Source of the DNA: Sepioteuthis lessoniana | Lineage: Eukaryota; Mollusca; Cephalopoda; Myopsida; Loliginidae | DNA: 64,000 nt | Direction of reading: 5' to 3' | Assembly: GCA_963585895.1 (NCBI GenBank) | Contig: OY757921.1 | Coordinates: forward strand, 82,876,374 to 82,940,373 | Part shown: one piece after another, positions 31,995 to 43,308 of the stretch | How the letters are laid out: the number at the start of each line of letters is the position of its first letter | Numbering within the stretch: the stretch's first letter is position 1 | Program-made: the position numbers and the translations under genes | The notes under the pieces: generated by a model | The model's database searches: none | What the model was told of the DNA's origin: nothing | The model's input: only the letters and a program-made list of their open reading frames with translations

Positions 31995-32710
31995 AGAAAA
32001 AGTCCTCAATAAATAAAGATTAATTCTCAGATTAAGAAGCCTCATCTCAAAAAATGATTCCAATTAAAGACAACTGTTTTGTTTCATTTACCTAAACAAT
32101 GGTGTTCACTAATATTTACATCTCAAAGGATATCAATTTTTTAAAAATACCCTGTACATTTGGTTCTAAAATGTTCTTGGACCAATCAAGGAGTTTCTTT
32201 TTTTTTACTTTTTTTTTTCAAGGCTTAAAGAAACTGAAGAAATGACATACTATTATATAGAATGTCTTGATGCATACATGGAATAACATGTATATTTTAT
32301 GGGCCAACATCGTTTCTGTCTTTGTCAGGGGCCTTGACAATTTTTCAGCGTGTATTCATGCAGTGAAAATTTCATCTAGACATTTAGTTATTATCGATAT
32401 GTCAGATGATAGACCTATTTATCCCCACTGTATATATTTAGATACAAATATAATTACCTTCATAAGTAAAATTGATTTCTTACCTGTACTGTTCTTTGAA
32501 TTATCTTACCTGGAAATAAAAATAAAATTGAAGCATTATTGTTGGTTTAAGAGAAAAGTCCCTTTTAACAATAACTATGAATAACAAATGATGCAGGAAA
32601 CAAGGCTTTTCCATTTTACTTGATATGGCCATTTGCTGTTGAAAACATAGAAGAGTTAGAATTTGCAAGAATCAGAAAATAGTTTACATGTATTGGGTTG
32701 GTTGGTGCTG
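31995..32710. other. unassigned; unrecognised 105-codon open frame
   Basis: A plus-strand frame at 32,267-32,584 is open but has no recognisable motif or codon bias. I do not call it a gene. Confidence 0.25.
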
Positions 32711-32724
32711 TAAAAGATATTTTG

Positions 32725-33070
32725 GTTTGGTTTGGTTTGGTTTCTTTGTTTAATGGCATATCAACCTTTGTAGGTTATTTAATGCCAAAGACATTCTCCT
32801 AGAAGAATAGTAGTGGTACTATTTAACCCATAGCTGGGAGGATAAGGGGGTTCATACCTTTCCTGAGGGTATTTGTCTGAAAGTGTATGTAATAGCGCGA
32901 CTGGAGTATGAACTTGCGTACTACCAATCCGCAGTCCATCGCTTTAACATCGCTTTTTAACATCGCTTTTTAACATCCGCATTTTTTTTTTAACATCGCT
33001 TTTTAACATCCGCAGTCCATCGCTTTTTTTTTTTTTTTTTTTTTTTTTTTGTCACCACGAGGACACCCCC
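32725..33070 (-). mobile_element. SINE-B copy with 13-bp TSD and a rearranged head
   Basis: Complete SINE-B on the minus strand. AAAAGATATTTTG occurs at 32,712-32,724 and 33,071-33,083, an exact TSD. Between CAGTCCATCGCTTTAAC and CACGAGGACACC the head is expanded by repeats of AACATCGCTTTTT and AACATCCGC, a second CAGTCCATCGC, and a T27 run (33,024-33,050). Confidence 0.9.
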
Positions 33071-33194
33071 AAAAGATATTTTGTTGTGTCCTAACTCACC
33101 AAGGTCCAAAATAAGCATTAATATACCGTTGGATAAACTAAGACTGAAAAAACACGACAGTAAAATTTACACATAAAAGAACAGTTATGTACAT

Positions 33195-33431
33195 GGGGGA
33201 GTCCCTTAGGCATAGTGCTTAATGTGCTGAACTTGAACATCATAGCAAGCGAGTTCAAACTCCGGTCACATTATTGTTTACTTTCAAATGATTAACTTTA
33301 GGAAAGGCATGAACCTTCATCACCTCCTAGCTATGAGTTAATAGTACTATTTTTGTTTTTCCATGAGGATTGCTTTGGCATTAAATAACCCACAAAGGTT
33401 GACATTCCATTAAAAAAAAAACCCAAACCAT
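33195..33431 (+). mobile_element. SINE-B copy
   Basis: Head GGAGTCCCTTAGGCATAGTGC, B box GAGTTCAAACTCC, central GGAAAGGCATGAACC and CTAGCTATGAGTTAATAGTAC, tail GGCATTAAATAACCCACAAAGG...CCATTAAAAAAA. Confidence 0.85.
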
Positions 33432-33489
33432 TATAAGAAGTATTAACAAGAATACATAAGGATGTTCCAATGGATAAAATCTACACCTT

Positions 33490-33640
33490 TTTGTTCGTTT
33501 GTTTTTAATGGCATATCAACCTTCTAGGGTTATTTAATGCTGAAGCTATCCTGGAAAGACAGTAGTGGTACTATTTAACCCACAGCTGGGAGGATAAGGA
33601 GGTTTATACCTTTCCCAGGGTTATTTGTCCAAAAATCCAC
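33490..33640 (-). mobile_element. SINE-B copy, 5'-truncated
   Basis: Tail and central block only (AATGGCATATCAACC ... TACCTTTCCCAGGGTTATTTG). Confidence 0.8.
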
Positions 33641-33659
33641 ACTTATTTCTCCATAAAGA

Positions 33660-33800
33660 AGCAGTATACAAAAGCAGTTCAAAGATGGTAAAAGTCTTAC
33701 TTGAGTTTGGTTGTCAATAAATTACATGGCTCGGTAGGAGACATATCTTTATTGTTCAATGAATAGAAATAAAAAAGAGTCTTAACTCTTTAAAAATAGA
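33660..33800. repeat. Repeat H, weak copy
   Basis: CGGTAGGAGACATATCTTTATTGTTCAATGAATAGA resembles 49,040-49,095 and 35,520-35,560. Similarity is modest. Confidence 0.3.
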
Positions 33801-33959
33801 GACCAGAATACCACATTTTTTTTTTTTTGTTTAAAGACTGGGGAAGATAGAGGACCAAGATTAATTATGGGATTGATATATGGCTGTCAATGGAAACATC
33901 TCTTATACATTTATTGTCTCACTACACCTTTTGAACTATGATAATTAAAGATCGAATTT

Positions 33960-34330
33960 CTAAGCCTTTACTCGTGACTGTAGTCTTTCTTATTAAATAA
34001 AACAATGTAAAGGTTTGTTGTGAACATCATGTCACATTAGGAGAAACAAAATTATAAACAAACAGACATTCAAGAAGATACTTCTCTGCAATTGCATAAA
34101 ACACATTTGTTTGGACAATAGATATAACTCACTTTCAGTCATCCGATCCACAAAAAAAAAGTCAAGTTATATAGTTCTTGTGTATAATATACAACTCTAA
34201 CTTGTAGGCTGAAAAATCTGGAAAACAATGCATCTTATAAACAAATAATTATTGTAACATTTTCTGGACTTATCTAATAAAGGATGGATTTTAAAAAAGA
34301 AAGAATGCATTTTCAATTCCAAATTCAGAA
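33960..34330 (-). mobile_element. Repeat E copy
   Basis: Reverse complement shows TTTTCAGCCTACAAGTTAGAG, GTATATTATACACAAG, AAACAAATGTGTTTTATGC and GTTTATAATTTTGTTTCTCC, as in the other two copies. The end CAATAATTATTTGTTTATAAG parallels the right end of the 20.5 kb copy. Confidence 0.5.
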
Positions 34331-34464
34331 GATAACAAATATGTAGATAAGTAGTCAATAAACAAAATAAACAATGCTCAAACAATGAGTTTTCAAGAGA
34401 GATTGATGATCACAGATGGCAGGAGACTATGGGAGAGTATGCCTAACTATCATTTCATTTGGGT

Positions 34465-34735
34465 GTATCATGTGGTGTAATGGTCAACAAGCTAAAATTG
34501 CTGACTATTCTTTGTGAGTTGGCTTTGTACTAAACTAAGCTAAACTTAATAAATGACCAGGCAGCAATCAGAACTATGAAAAGCTAATTAATGATGCAGA
34601 CTGGGTGCTCTAGCCTGGTTTAGGCAACCAATCTAGGAGAAGGAAAACTCTGAATTCAAACTAGCTTAAACCACAGAGAAACTGACCTTGTATTGTATCC
34701 TACTCATGGTTGAGGGGGTTAGGTAAATATGAACA
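34465..34735 (+). mobile_element. SINE-A-related copy with a different head
   Basis: The tail half matches SINE-A (CTAGGAGAAGGAAAACTCTGAATTCAAAC, CTGACCTTGTATTGTATCCT, GAGGGGGTTAGGTAAATA). The head, GTGGTGTAATGGTCAACAAGC, has another anticodon-region sequence and the middle is rearranged, suggesting a second SINE sharing the A tail. Confidence 0.65.
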
Positions 34736-34739
34736 AGTC

Positions 34740-35095
34740 ACTGTTCATGTACATATAATCTAAAAAATATTTTAATGTATTAGAAAATCAAACTCAATAA
34801 TAAAAAATCCATAAAAGTATGGGATAAAAGCTGAAAGATTTTGAATCGTTTTAAAGAAAGAAAAATCTGTATTTTATTGTACTAAGCTAAAGGAGGGGAA
34901 TCTTTCTATGTTTAAAGGCCACACTGAAATTTATTGTCTACTGATAAGGCCTCTCTCAAATTTTTAGTATTGAAAAGCTTGGTAGTAGGAAATATACTTT
35001 GTAGAATCTCCACTTACCAAGAACCAATATTAGAATTAGCATATCCATTTTATACTAACACTAAACACAATGGAAGGAAAGATAATGTAAACCTA
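34740..35095. other. unassigned sequence
   Basis: Nothing recognised; the 63-codon frame at 34,934 is not convincing. Confidence 0.3.
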
Positions 35096-35099
35096 TTTA

Positions 35100-35578
35100 T
35101 ACATGTAAAAACATTTAACATATAAAGAATACCTGCCAGTGATATTGAAAGAATACATGAATGTATCAAAACATAAAAATATGAACATATATGTTACAGT
35201 ATTGGCCTAGTGGGTAGAGTGTTCGCCAATGGCCCAGGAGACCTGGGTTCAATCCCAGGTCGCATCATACCAAAAACTTTAAAAATGGTTCTTGATACCT
35301 CCTTACTTAAACCCTACAATATAAGGTAGGTATTGAGGGTAAAGTGGAGCAATCCAGGGAAAGAAGTAGCACCCTCCTCTATGCCTCAGTGTAGTAGCTA
35401 TTGAAAAGGGAGCCTTCTGGTCACCCTTGACTACGGTCGCCAACTTTATACAGAAGAGGTACAAAAAAGTTAAAAGGCATAATGAATGAGTTGAGGCAAA
35501 ATGACCACATGGCTTTACCATTCCTTGGGAGGGTCAGAGACAATGTCGCCACCATTTAAAGAAATGAGGCAAAAAGAG
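35100..35578. repeat. Repeat H, copy split by SINE-D
   Basis: Flanks of the SINE (GAATACATGAATGTATCAAAACAT before; AGAGGTACAAAAAAGTTAA and GGGAGGGTCAGAGACAATGTCG after) loosely follow 48,920-49,100. Weak but colinear. Confidence 0.35.
35198..35450 (+). mobile_element. SINE-D copy
   Basis: TATTGGCCTAGTGGGTAGAG, GGGTTCAATCCCAGG, TATTGAGGGTAAAGTGG, TCAGTGTAGTAGCTATTG and tail CTACGGTCGCCAACTTTATA. Confidence 0.88.
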
Positions 35579-35579
35579 A

Positions 35580-36420
35580 TTGGATGGTTGGGTTTTATGG
35601 CATATCAACCCTTGTAGGTTATTTAACGCCATATCATGTTTATGCATATATATTAAATATATATATATATATGATTTGTAAACAAATAGTTTGTAGGTTT
35701 GGTTTCTTTGTTTAATGGCATATCAACCTTAGTAGGTTATTTAATGCCAAAGCTATTCTCCAAGAAGAACAGTTGTGGTACTATTTAACCCATAGCTGGG
35801 AGGATAGGGGGGTTCATACCTTTCCTGAGGGTATTTGCCCGAAAGTGAACGTAATAGCGCAACTGGAGTATGAACCTGCTTACTACAATTCTGCAGTCCA
35901 TCGCTTTAACCATTATACTACGAGGACACCCCCATAGTTTGTAGGTAAGAATTTTTAAGCAAGCCAGAGTTTGATTGTTTTCCCACAGTTAAATGTTTTC
36001 AAGTATAGCTGTTTAACACTAATAGTTTTACATGTACACAGTTAAATGGTTTCAGTTCTATTCAAAATTATCAATTTGTCTCCACACACTTAAATGATTC
36101 CAAGTACTGTTATGTAATATTAATAATTCAATTTAACAGTCATTTGTTTGCGCACAGTTAAATAGTTTCAAGTATAGAAAATGATTAAATATTTCTATTT
36201 GACCCATTAATTGGAGCTTAACAGGTACTATTAATCTGAGTCAGAATGGACCTGGGAATAATGGTAATGAAAGAGTACTTAACATTCCCTAAATCTCCAG
36301 AACAAGAGCCTCACCATCAGATGGCTTTGGGTCATATTCAGGATGCTCATTGGTGTTTTTTTTTTACCGGTTTGCAGAGATGCAGTCTGCATATTTTAAA
36401 GCCCCTTGCATTCTACTGGG
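35580..36420 (-). mobile_element. Element C copy split by a SINE-B
   Basis: Reversed tail GGGTTTTATGGCATATCAACC at the left, AACAAATAGTTTGTAGG, then the SINE-B, then TTTTTAAGCAAGCCAGAG, subunits, ACCCATTAATTGGAGC, CAGAATGGACCTGGG and TTGCAGAGATGCAG. Confidence 0.82.
35699..35933 (-). mobile_element. SINE-B copy with perfect 13-bp TSD
   Basis: Full SINE-B; ATAGTTTGTAGGT lies at 35,686-35,698 and 35,934-35,946. The insertion is in an element C copy. Head reads CGTAGTATAATGGTTAAAGC reversed. Confidence 0.94.
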
Positions 36421-36424
36421 CGGG

Positions 36425-36695
36425 AAAAGAGATTGAGAAGGGATTTCTGAATCTGTCATGTGGTACTCTATGACCTTTAGGAAACATGCTTATGACAATA
36501 TCTAAAATTTTGTTTTAATTAATAACTTAGTCCAAATTTGATTTATATATATTTTTCTAAAGAAATGGAAAACTTTATTAATATTTTGATGACATTTTTT
36601 AGATTGATTTTTGGGAGAATATTTTGGGATATCAAGTTCTTAAATGAAGGTATAAAACTTTAATTAGTCTTTTAATAAGTCTGTGAAAGACTGCA
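36425..36695. other. unassigned sequence
   Basis: Nothing recognised. Confidence 0.3.
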
Positions 36696-36699
36696 GCTA

Positions 36700-36893
36700 T
36701 GGTCGAGAAGGCTGCATGCAGACTTCAGGCTGTCTATTCCCTACCCATGTAGCAAATAAATAGTTGGATTAATACCTTTCCTAAATGTATTAGCATTATG
36801 CAAAATGCAAACAGCCTTTTTCAGGGTTTGAACTCAAGTAGCCAAATTCACTCCCAACATAAATTACCATTATGCCACGTGCACCTCCAAAGG
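36700..36893 (-). mobile_element. SINE-A copy, 3'-incomplete and diverged
   Basis: CCTTTCCTAAATGTATTAGC, reversed B box TTTGAACTCAAG, head ATTATGCCACGTGCACCTCC. The tail half is missing. Confidence 0.7.
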
Positions 36894-36894
36894 C

Positions 36895-37955
36895 AATAGA
36901 ACTTGCAAAAAAACAAAACAAAAAAAAAACATAACTGAAAGTTTACTTTCCATCCTTCATGCCAAAGGTTTCTTTTTATAATTTAAAAAAGAATTAGCCT
37001 TTTTTTGATTTAAAAAAATTCTTATTCAAAATTAGGGTACCTTCTTGAGCCTGAAATACCATTAAAACAAGAAAATATTTTCATTCAAATCATTCATTGT
37101 AGAAGATGTAAAAGGTTAAAATAATGAACAAATGCCAGAACTTGAATTAAACCTTTTTTATCATTCAAAAAATATAAAGTATTTTTAAAATCTAAAAATC
37201 TAAAAAACTAAAAAACTTTCACTGAGTTGATTTGAGATTGAACCCTTTAGAATTTTTAGGATGATTATCTGCTATTTAACAATAAAGCAACTGAAGTTTT
37301 TATTTCTTTACTGTGGTGAACATTTTTTCATCTGTTCTCATAAATCTGTTTATGGCTAGACACATTTATTTTTAATTATTACAAATAAATTTATAAAATG
37401 ACCCCAGTTCTCTCCCTTGAGCCAATGACCCTGTTGAATAATAACAGAGAATGTCTTTACTGTTCAAACTACATAGACCCCGTTTCACTTTTAAATAGAA
37501 GAGAATTATTTAAAGAAGGGAATTATCTGAAGGCTAAAAGTTCCTTTATTATGAGAAAATGTATAAAAAGTCTGAGTAAAATTGCTACTTCTCTTGATTC
37601 TTAGGGTGCATGTTTGTTTGAGAGGATTGTGGTATTAGACGTATTCTATTATTAAATACTAAAATAATGTGTTTGTATATCAATAGACTTGATTGATATT
37701 CCTTCTATATATATGAACTGTAGATTTTTTAAGAATAGGAGTGTACTGATTATGATGTTGTTGGGAGGAAGATTGTATTGTGCCAACATCTCTAATGGGG
37801 ATGGCTAAGGAGACTTGAAAATCAAGCTCTGATATCGTGGCTTTTAACTAGGCTCAAATATTGTTAATTGACAGAAAAGAAAATGTAATTCCCTCACTTA
37901 TAAAGAGATGGGTGAGGTTAGATGGAGTTAACCAAACTGGGATATATAGATATAG
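36895..37955. other. unassigned AT-rich sequence
   Basis: Two short frames (37,398-37,604; 37,861-38,082) are not recognisable. The second runs into GA-rich DNA. Confidence 0.35.
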
Positions 37956-37959
37956 ATGG

Positions 37960-38519
37960 ATTAGGAGAAAGAGAGAGAAAGAGAGACTAGAAAAGATAGA
38001 TAAATATGTATGGATTAGGAGAGAGAGCGAGACAAAGTGTCTAAAGAGGATAGCTATATATTTATGGATTATATATATATAGAGAGAGAGAGTAGAAGGG
38101 GTGGATATAATTGAGAGAGAGAGAGAGAGAGTAGAAAAGCTAGATAGATAGATATATACAGATTAGGATAGAGAGAGGAAGATTGGGAAGGAGAGAGAGA
38201 AAGAGGGAAACAGTCTGTAATAGAGAGAGAGATATAATGAAACGATAGATAGATAGATAGATACAGAAACAGGCTAATATAAATAGATATGGACTTGGAT
38301 AGACAGATAGAGATTATGAGAGATAGGGAGAAGCAGTCTGGGATGGAGAAAGATAAAAAAAACTTAAATAGCGAGAGTGAGAGAGAGAGAGACTGATAGG
38401 GAGGGACAGAGAAACATGCTTATATATAATGATAAAGAGACTAGAATAGATTGATAAAGAGAAAGAAAGAGAGAGTCTCTTAGGGAGACAAAGAAACAGG
38501 TAGGGATAGATAGAGATAA

Positions 38520-38563
<44 letters not shown>

Positions 38564-38679
38564 ATAGGGAGGGACAGAGAAACATGCTTATATATAATGA
38601 TAAAGAGACTAGAATAGATTGATAAAGAGAAAGAAAGAGAGAGTCTCTTAGGGAGACAAAGAAACAGGTAGGGATAGAT

Positions 38680-38721
<42 letters not shown>

Positions 38722-39024
38722 ATAGGGAGGGACAGAGAAACATGCTTATATATAATGATAAAGAGACTAGAATAGATTGATAAAGAGAAAGAAAGAGAGA
38801 GTCTCTTAGGGAGACAAAGAAACAGGTAGGGATAGATAGAGATAAATAGAGAGAGAGAGAGAGAGAGAGAGAGACTGAAGCAGATTGGGATATATACAGG
38901 CTATAATAGATAAATTGAGAGAGAGAAAGAGAAACATACTGGGATAGACAGAGATAAAGAGACTAGAAGAGATAAATAGATGTAAAGAGATAAGGGTGAA
39001 GAGAGAGGGGAGAAACAGACTGGA

Positions 39025-39087
<63 letters not shown>

Positions 39088-39140
39088 AACTTGAATAGGT
39101 AGAGATAAAGGGACTAGAAAAGATAAAGAATTTAGAATTG
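37960..39140. repeat. GA/GATA-rich array with a ~160-bp higher unit
   Basis: Dense (GA)n and GATA tracts. A larger unit starting ACTGATAGGGAGGGACAGAG occurs at 38,391, 38,559 and 38,717 and runs through AACATGCTTATATATAATGA, TCTCTTAGGGAGACAAAG and GGTAGGGATAGATAGAGATA to a (GA)n of variable length (period 168 and 158). The Ser/Leu-rich minus-strand frames at 38,364 and 38,806 come from this low complexity. Confidence 0.92.
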
Positions 39141-39144
39141 AGAG

Positions 39145-39695
39145 GCTGGGAGGGAAGAACAGATAGTTTAGCTTTTTAAATGTTTTATTGAGAAATAAAT
39201 TGGGTTCTTCATCAATCACTCACAAGATTTTATCATTAATGCTTTTTTAGAAAATCTATGATAAGAAGGACCTTTATTAATTATAGGCAAGTCATTCATA
39301 GTCTATTCATAATCTAACTGTTGCTTTCAATCATAACTTTCTACTTTGAATGCAAAAAAAAAAAAAATGCAACATTCAGAGGGAGTAAAGGAGGAGCTTC
39401 CTATGAGTTTCAAATTAACATTTTTGGAAGATCATATTTTTATCAAAGAATTTATTGGTCAAAGAGTATTTGACCTAAAAAGTTATGATTAAAAGCAAAA
39501 ATAGGATGAAGATGAATAGTAAAAATGTGTCAAGGTTGATGATTGGCTTTAAAAATGTGTGTGGCATAATGGGAAACAATTCTAGAATTTTTAGAGGATT
39601 AAATTATTTGTCATTTTTTCCTTAGTTATGAACTAATTAGAATAATTCTTTCTTTTTTGATACCTTATAAAATTAAAAAAAAAACCTTACATTTT
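39145..39695. other. unassigned sequence
   Basis: Nothing recognised. Confidence 0.3.
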
Positions 39696-39699
39696 TACT

Positions 39700-39701
39700 G
39701 T

Positions 39702-39732
<31 letters not shown>

Positions 39733-39850
39733 CCACACACACACACATATATATATATATATACACCCACACATATACATACATATATATATATATATAT
39801 ACACCCACACATAAACATATATATATATATATATGCACCCACACATATTC
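39700..39850. repeat. (TA)n/(CA)n compound array
   Basis: Four alternations of TA repeats with CACCCACACA blocks. Confidence 0.95.
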
Positions 39851-40065
39851 ATATTTACTGACCCCTCCACTCAGGCAGAATATGACACAAGGTCAATTGT
39901 TTTAAGTGGAGTTTAACAGGTTTGAATTCAGAGTTTTCCTTCTCCTAGACTAGTTGCCTCACCAAGGCTGAAGAACCTTTTCCTTTTCTTAAACCAGTTA
40001 CCATACCAAGGTTAATGAGGCCAGTTTTCCCATGTCAATAACCATTATACCATGAGTGCCTCCTT
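39850..40065 (-). mobile_element. SINE-A copy, internally rearranged
   Basis: Tail CTGACCCCTCCACTCAGGC and CTCCTAGACTAGTTGCCTCACC are clear. The central block is replaced by a second, diverged ACCAGTTACCATACCAAGG segment before the head ATTATACCATGAGTGCCTCC. Confidence 0.75.
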
Positions 40066-40069
40066 ATAT

Positions 40070-40480
40070 ACCATCTGTGGGTCATTCAAAAAATAATTGT
40101 CTCCCTTTTATAATGTCCATTGATTGTCACATGAAAATCCAAGGAATCCTTTCTTACTCTTCTCTGTTTCTGTCCTTAAACAATAAAGACATACTCTGTT
40201 TGCCTCTATCCTTAGTACAGTGGAGACATCATCTCATCTCCTAGTCATTGTCATTGTAGTGTTTATCGACAGCAAGTAAAACTTTTACCATTTTTGTCCC
40301 TCTTTTATATACTACTTTTTCATGTAACAATATGTGCTTATTTTATCAGTTGGGACATGTCTGTGTTGTCTTGTTGACCCTTCTTGTATGTCTATTATAT
40401 ATGTATTAAATATTCCTGTATGTGTCAATGAGTTTGTTTTTCATTCGATTTAATCAGTATTAGTGTATCAAAGATATCAG
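40070..40480. other. unassigned sequence
   Basis: Nothing recognised. Confidence 0.3.
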
Positions 40481-40483
40481 CCC

Positions 40484-40975
40484 TGTCGGCTGGGGCTGTA
40501 GAATACACCGACTGCATCTCTGCAGAGGGGTAAGACGCCCCCAACAAGTGTCCTGGATATGACACTAAACAATCTGATGGTGAGGTTCCAGTAATGCTGG
40601 AGCTTTGGGGAATGCGGAGTACCCTTTTATTGCCATTGCTCTCAGGTCCACTCTGGCCCAAATTAGCACCTGATAAGGCCCTATCCATGGGTTAAATAGA
40701 ACTAATCTGTGTACTTATGCAAAACTGAATTGTTTGAAATGGAACTGTTTTGACATTCAACTGTGTGTAAACAAAATCTATACTTATAATAAACTGAACT
40801 GTTTGAGTTAGAACTAAACTGAATAGCTTGAAATAGAAATGTTTTTGACAATCAAACTGTGTATTCATGCTGAACTGAATTGTATGAAATAGAACTGATT
40901 ACTGCATAAAAAGGGATTTGGTGTTAAATAACCTACAATGGTTGATATACCATAAAAACCAACCAACCAACCAAC
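40484..40975 (+). mobile_element. Element C copy, forward, near complete
   Basis: GTCGGCTGGGGCTGTAGAATACACC, CTGCAGAGGGGTAAGACG, GTGTCCTGGATATGACACTAA, GTTAAATAGAACTAATC, three subunits, GTGTTAAATAACCTACAATGG and (AACC)n. Confidence 0.85.
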
Positions 40976-40984
40976 AAAGATATG

Positions 40985-41510
40985 ATCATTATCATCAAAT
41001 TGATTTGATAGCTTGGATTCCCTTTACTCACTCTCACTCTCTCAACTCATCAATCATCACTCTTAGTAGGTCCTCTAGACAGCATCCAGTGTTTGCTAAG
41101 AGCTGATGAATGTAAATCCTTGTTGATTGGACAACTCTAGTGTGTTCATGTGAAGGAGTCCACAAAAGAACTTTGCTTATGAGTTTCTCCCTGGTTCATC
41201 AACCATGCTCAATATATTTTGTTCATCTTACTTTGATGGTTTGTGAGATGGGAGGCAAGATACTGTTTTGCAAGGTGCTGCTTCCAGGATTTGTTCAAAA
41301 CAGCATGCAGCATCCTTTTATTGACCACATAGAGATTTTTCTCAAAGCTCTTTATTAAAGTCAAGTTGTTACAGCCATGCAATAGTACTGACATGGCGAC
41401 AGCTTGGAAGAATTCCTGTTTTATTTTATCTGAGTGATTAAATTTCCATATGGACGATTGCCTGCTAATAGCAGTCCATACTTTTCCAGTGTGTATGTTG
41501 ACATCTCTTT
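40985..41510 (-). pseudogene. RTE-type LINE 3' region, diverged subfamily
   Basis: Reverse translation gives DVNIHTGKVWTAISRQS, KFNHSDKIKQEFFQAVAMSV, LLHGCNNLTLIKSFEKNLY, KRMLHAVLNKSWKQH and further C-terminal blocks in degraded form, ending at a TCATTATCATCA-type tail. Compared with 5,651 it is older and belongs with 17,690 and 47,640. No catalytic core. Confidence 0.75.
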
Positions 41511-41625
41511 CCGTAGATCATGGATATACTAATGCTTATATAAAACCCTACTGAGTTGGGACTTGACTAAATATCCTCCCCAATACTAACCAATTCCATA
41601 ATGATAATCACTACAACTAATGGAG

Positions 41626-41855
41626 CCCAGTTGGCTGGGACTGTAGAATACACCGACTCCATCTCTGCAGAGGGGTAAGACTCCCCCAACATATGTTCTG
41701 GATAGTACACTACACAATCTGATAGTGAGGCTCCAGTAATTCTGGAGCTTTGGGAAATGCGGAGTACCTCTTCATTGCCATCGCTCCCAGGTCCACTCTG
41801 GCCTGTAGGAGTCGCAACTGACAGGGTCCTGTTTATGGGTCAAAGCAAGCAGTTG
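41626..41855 (+). mobile_element. Element C 5' block
   Basis: CAGTTGGCTGGGACTGTAGAATACACC, GTAAGACTCCCCC, TGAGGCTCCAGTAATTC, CTCCCAGGTCCACTCTGG, then ends. Confidence 0.75.
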
Positions 41856-41869
41856 GGTTTTTTTGGAAC

Positions 41870-42060
41870 TGATCAGATCAGATCAGTTTAGGTTTTTACC
41901 GGCAGAGATGAGTTGAGATACTTTAAGATGTGCTGCACATGGCAGGGGGGTCAGCATAGTATCGTTAGGATAGGCTTTTATAAATTGTGTCTCTCTCCTC
42001 ATATCACCAAGGGCTAAAGGTAGAAAGAAATAAACCCACTGTATCAGAAACAACAGAGTC
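41870..42060 (+). mobile_element. possible LTR 3' fragment
   Basis: GTCAGCATAGTATCG ... AAATTGTGTCTCTCTCC resembles 7,715-7,760. AGAAATAAACCC is a polyadenylation-like signal. A GATCA tandem (41,875-41,888) lies at the left. Confidence 0.3.
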
Positions 42061-42088
42061 CGCCAGTATTATAATTATTATTATTATC

Positions 42089-42380
42089 ATATTTACCAAC
42101 CCCTCCACCCAAGCAGGATATGACACAGAGTCAATTTTTAAGAGTAGTTTAACTGGTTTAAATTCAGAGTTTTCTTTCTCCTAGACTAGTTGCTTCATCA
42201 AGGCTGAAGAACCCAGTCTGTCCTACAATTTACCCATAGCTGGAGGGAGAATAATTGGATTCATACCTTTCCCAAGGGTGTTAGTGCTATGTGAAATGCA
42301 ACCAGTCTCGTCCAGGATTTGAACTTGTGTTGCCGTGTCCATTTCCTATGACAATAACCATTACACCATGGGTACCTCCT
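42089..42380 (-). mobile_element. SINE-A copy, full length
   Basis: Tail TTTACCAACCCCTCCACCC through CATAGCTGGAGGGAGAATAA, ACCTTTCCCAAGGGTGTTAG, B box GGATTTGAACTTG, head ATTACACCATGGGTACCTCC. Flanking ATTATTATCAT-type sequence may be the TSD but is low complexity. Confidence 0.92.
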
Positions 42381-42384
42381 TAAA

Positions 42385-42755
42385 TTATTATCATTATTGT
42401 TATTGATATCATCACGAATATACAACAGGTTCACAAAGAGTGAATTTACGAGTTATTGTTTATAGATTCCTTTATGAAGGGAGAAAAATAATTAGTCTTA
42501 TGTAGATAAATTGCCAGTTATCATATTCATTGATCAGGTGTGAGAGCCACTTGTGACGTATTGTTCCCATATGAACTATTGAAATCATTTAAACAAACAA
42601 ATTATCTAGTTCTGATGTTGGTGAACCTTTTTGCCAACCGAAACATGCGATCTCTTCAGTGCCTTCCAATAAAGAAATAATTAAAGAATCAAAGAACTGT
42701 TTGCATTTCTGGTTTACTGATTCTTTTTTCAGGTAAATTGTATTAAACTCTGCTA
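42385..42755. other. unassigned sequence
   Basis: Nothing recognised. Confidence 0.3.
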
Positions 42756-42765
42756 AGTTTGCTCT

Positions 42766-42987
42766 TTGGTTTGGTTTCTTTGTTTTCATGGCATATCAAC
42801 CTTCATGGGTTATTTAAGGCCAAAGTCATCCTTCTAGAAGATACTATTCAACCCATAGCAGAAAGGATAAAGGGGTTCATACCTTTCCCAAGGTTATTTG
42901 TCTGAAATTGAATATAATAGCACAGCTGGAGTTTGAACTCGCTTCCTACGATTCTGCAGTCCAGCGCTTTAACCATTTCACCCCTAG
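42766..42987 (-). mobile_element. SINE-B copy with 9-bp TSD
   Basis: Tail TTGGTTTGGTTTCTTTGTTTTC to head AACCATTTCACCCCTAG. GTTTGCTCT at 42,757-42,765 and 42,988-42,996. The CAGTAGTGG segment is deleted. Confidence 0.88.
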
Positions 42988-43047
42988 GTTTGCTCTGTTT
43001 TGTCATTTAATATTCAATTAATTAATATGGAGGAGAATGGAAATGGG

Positions 43048-43303
43048 ATTTGGTTTATTTTTTGTTTTTTTTGTTTTTAATGATATATCAACCTTTGAGG
43101 GTTATTTAATGCCAAAGCAATTCTTGTAGAAGAACAGCAATAGTACTATTTAACCCATATCTTGAGTTGGGGAGTAAGAGGATTCATACCTTTCAAAAGG
43201 TATTAGTCAAAAAGTGAAAATAATAACATGATTACAGTCTGAACTTGTTCACAGATCTTGCTGTCCAGCATGTTAGCCACTACACTATGGGGACTCTCTG
43301 TTG
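43048..43303 (-). mobile_element. SINE-B copy, diverged
   Basis: GTTTTTAATGATATATCAACC, GGGTTATTTAATGCC, TTCATACCTTTCAAAAGG, head ACTACACTATGGGGACTCTC. It abuts the solo LTR at 43,309. Confidence 0.82.
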
Positions 43304-43308
43304 CATAT

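Noticed and set aside
32267..32584. 105-codon plus-strand frame as a gene
   Set aside because: No recognisable motif, no promoter or splice context, and ordinary AT-rich composition.
38364..39219. Ser/Leu-rich minus-strand frames of up to 137 codons
   Set aside because: They are translations of (GA)n and GATA repeats.
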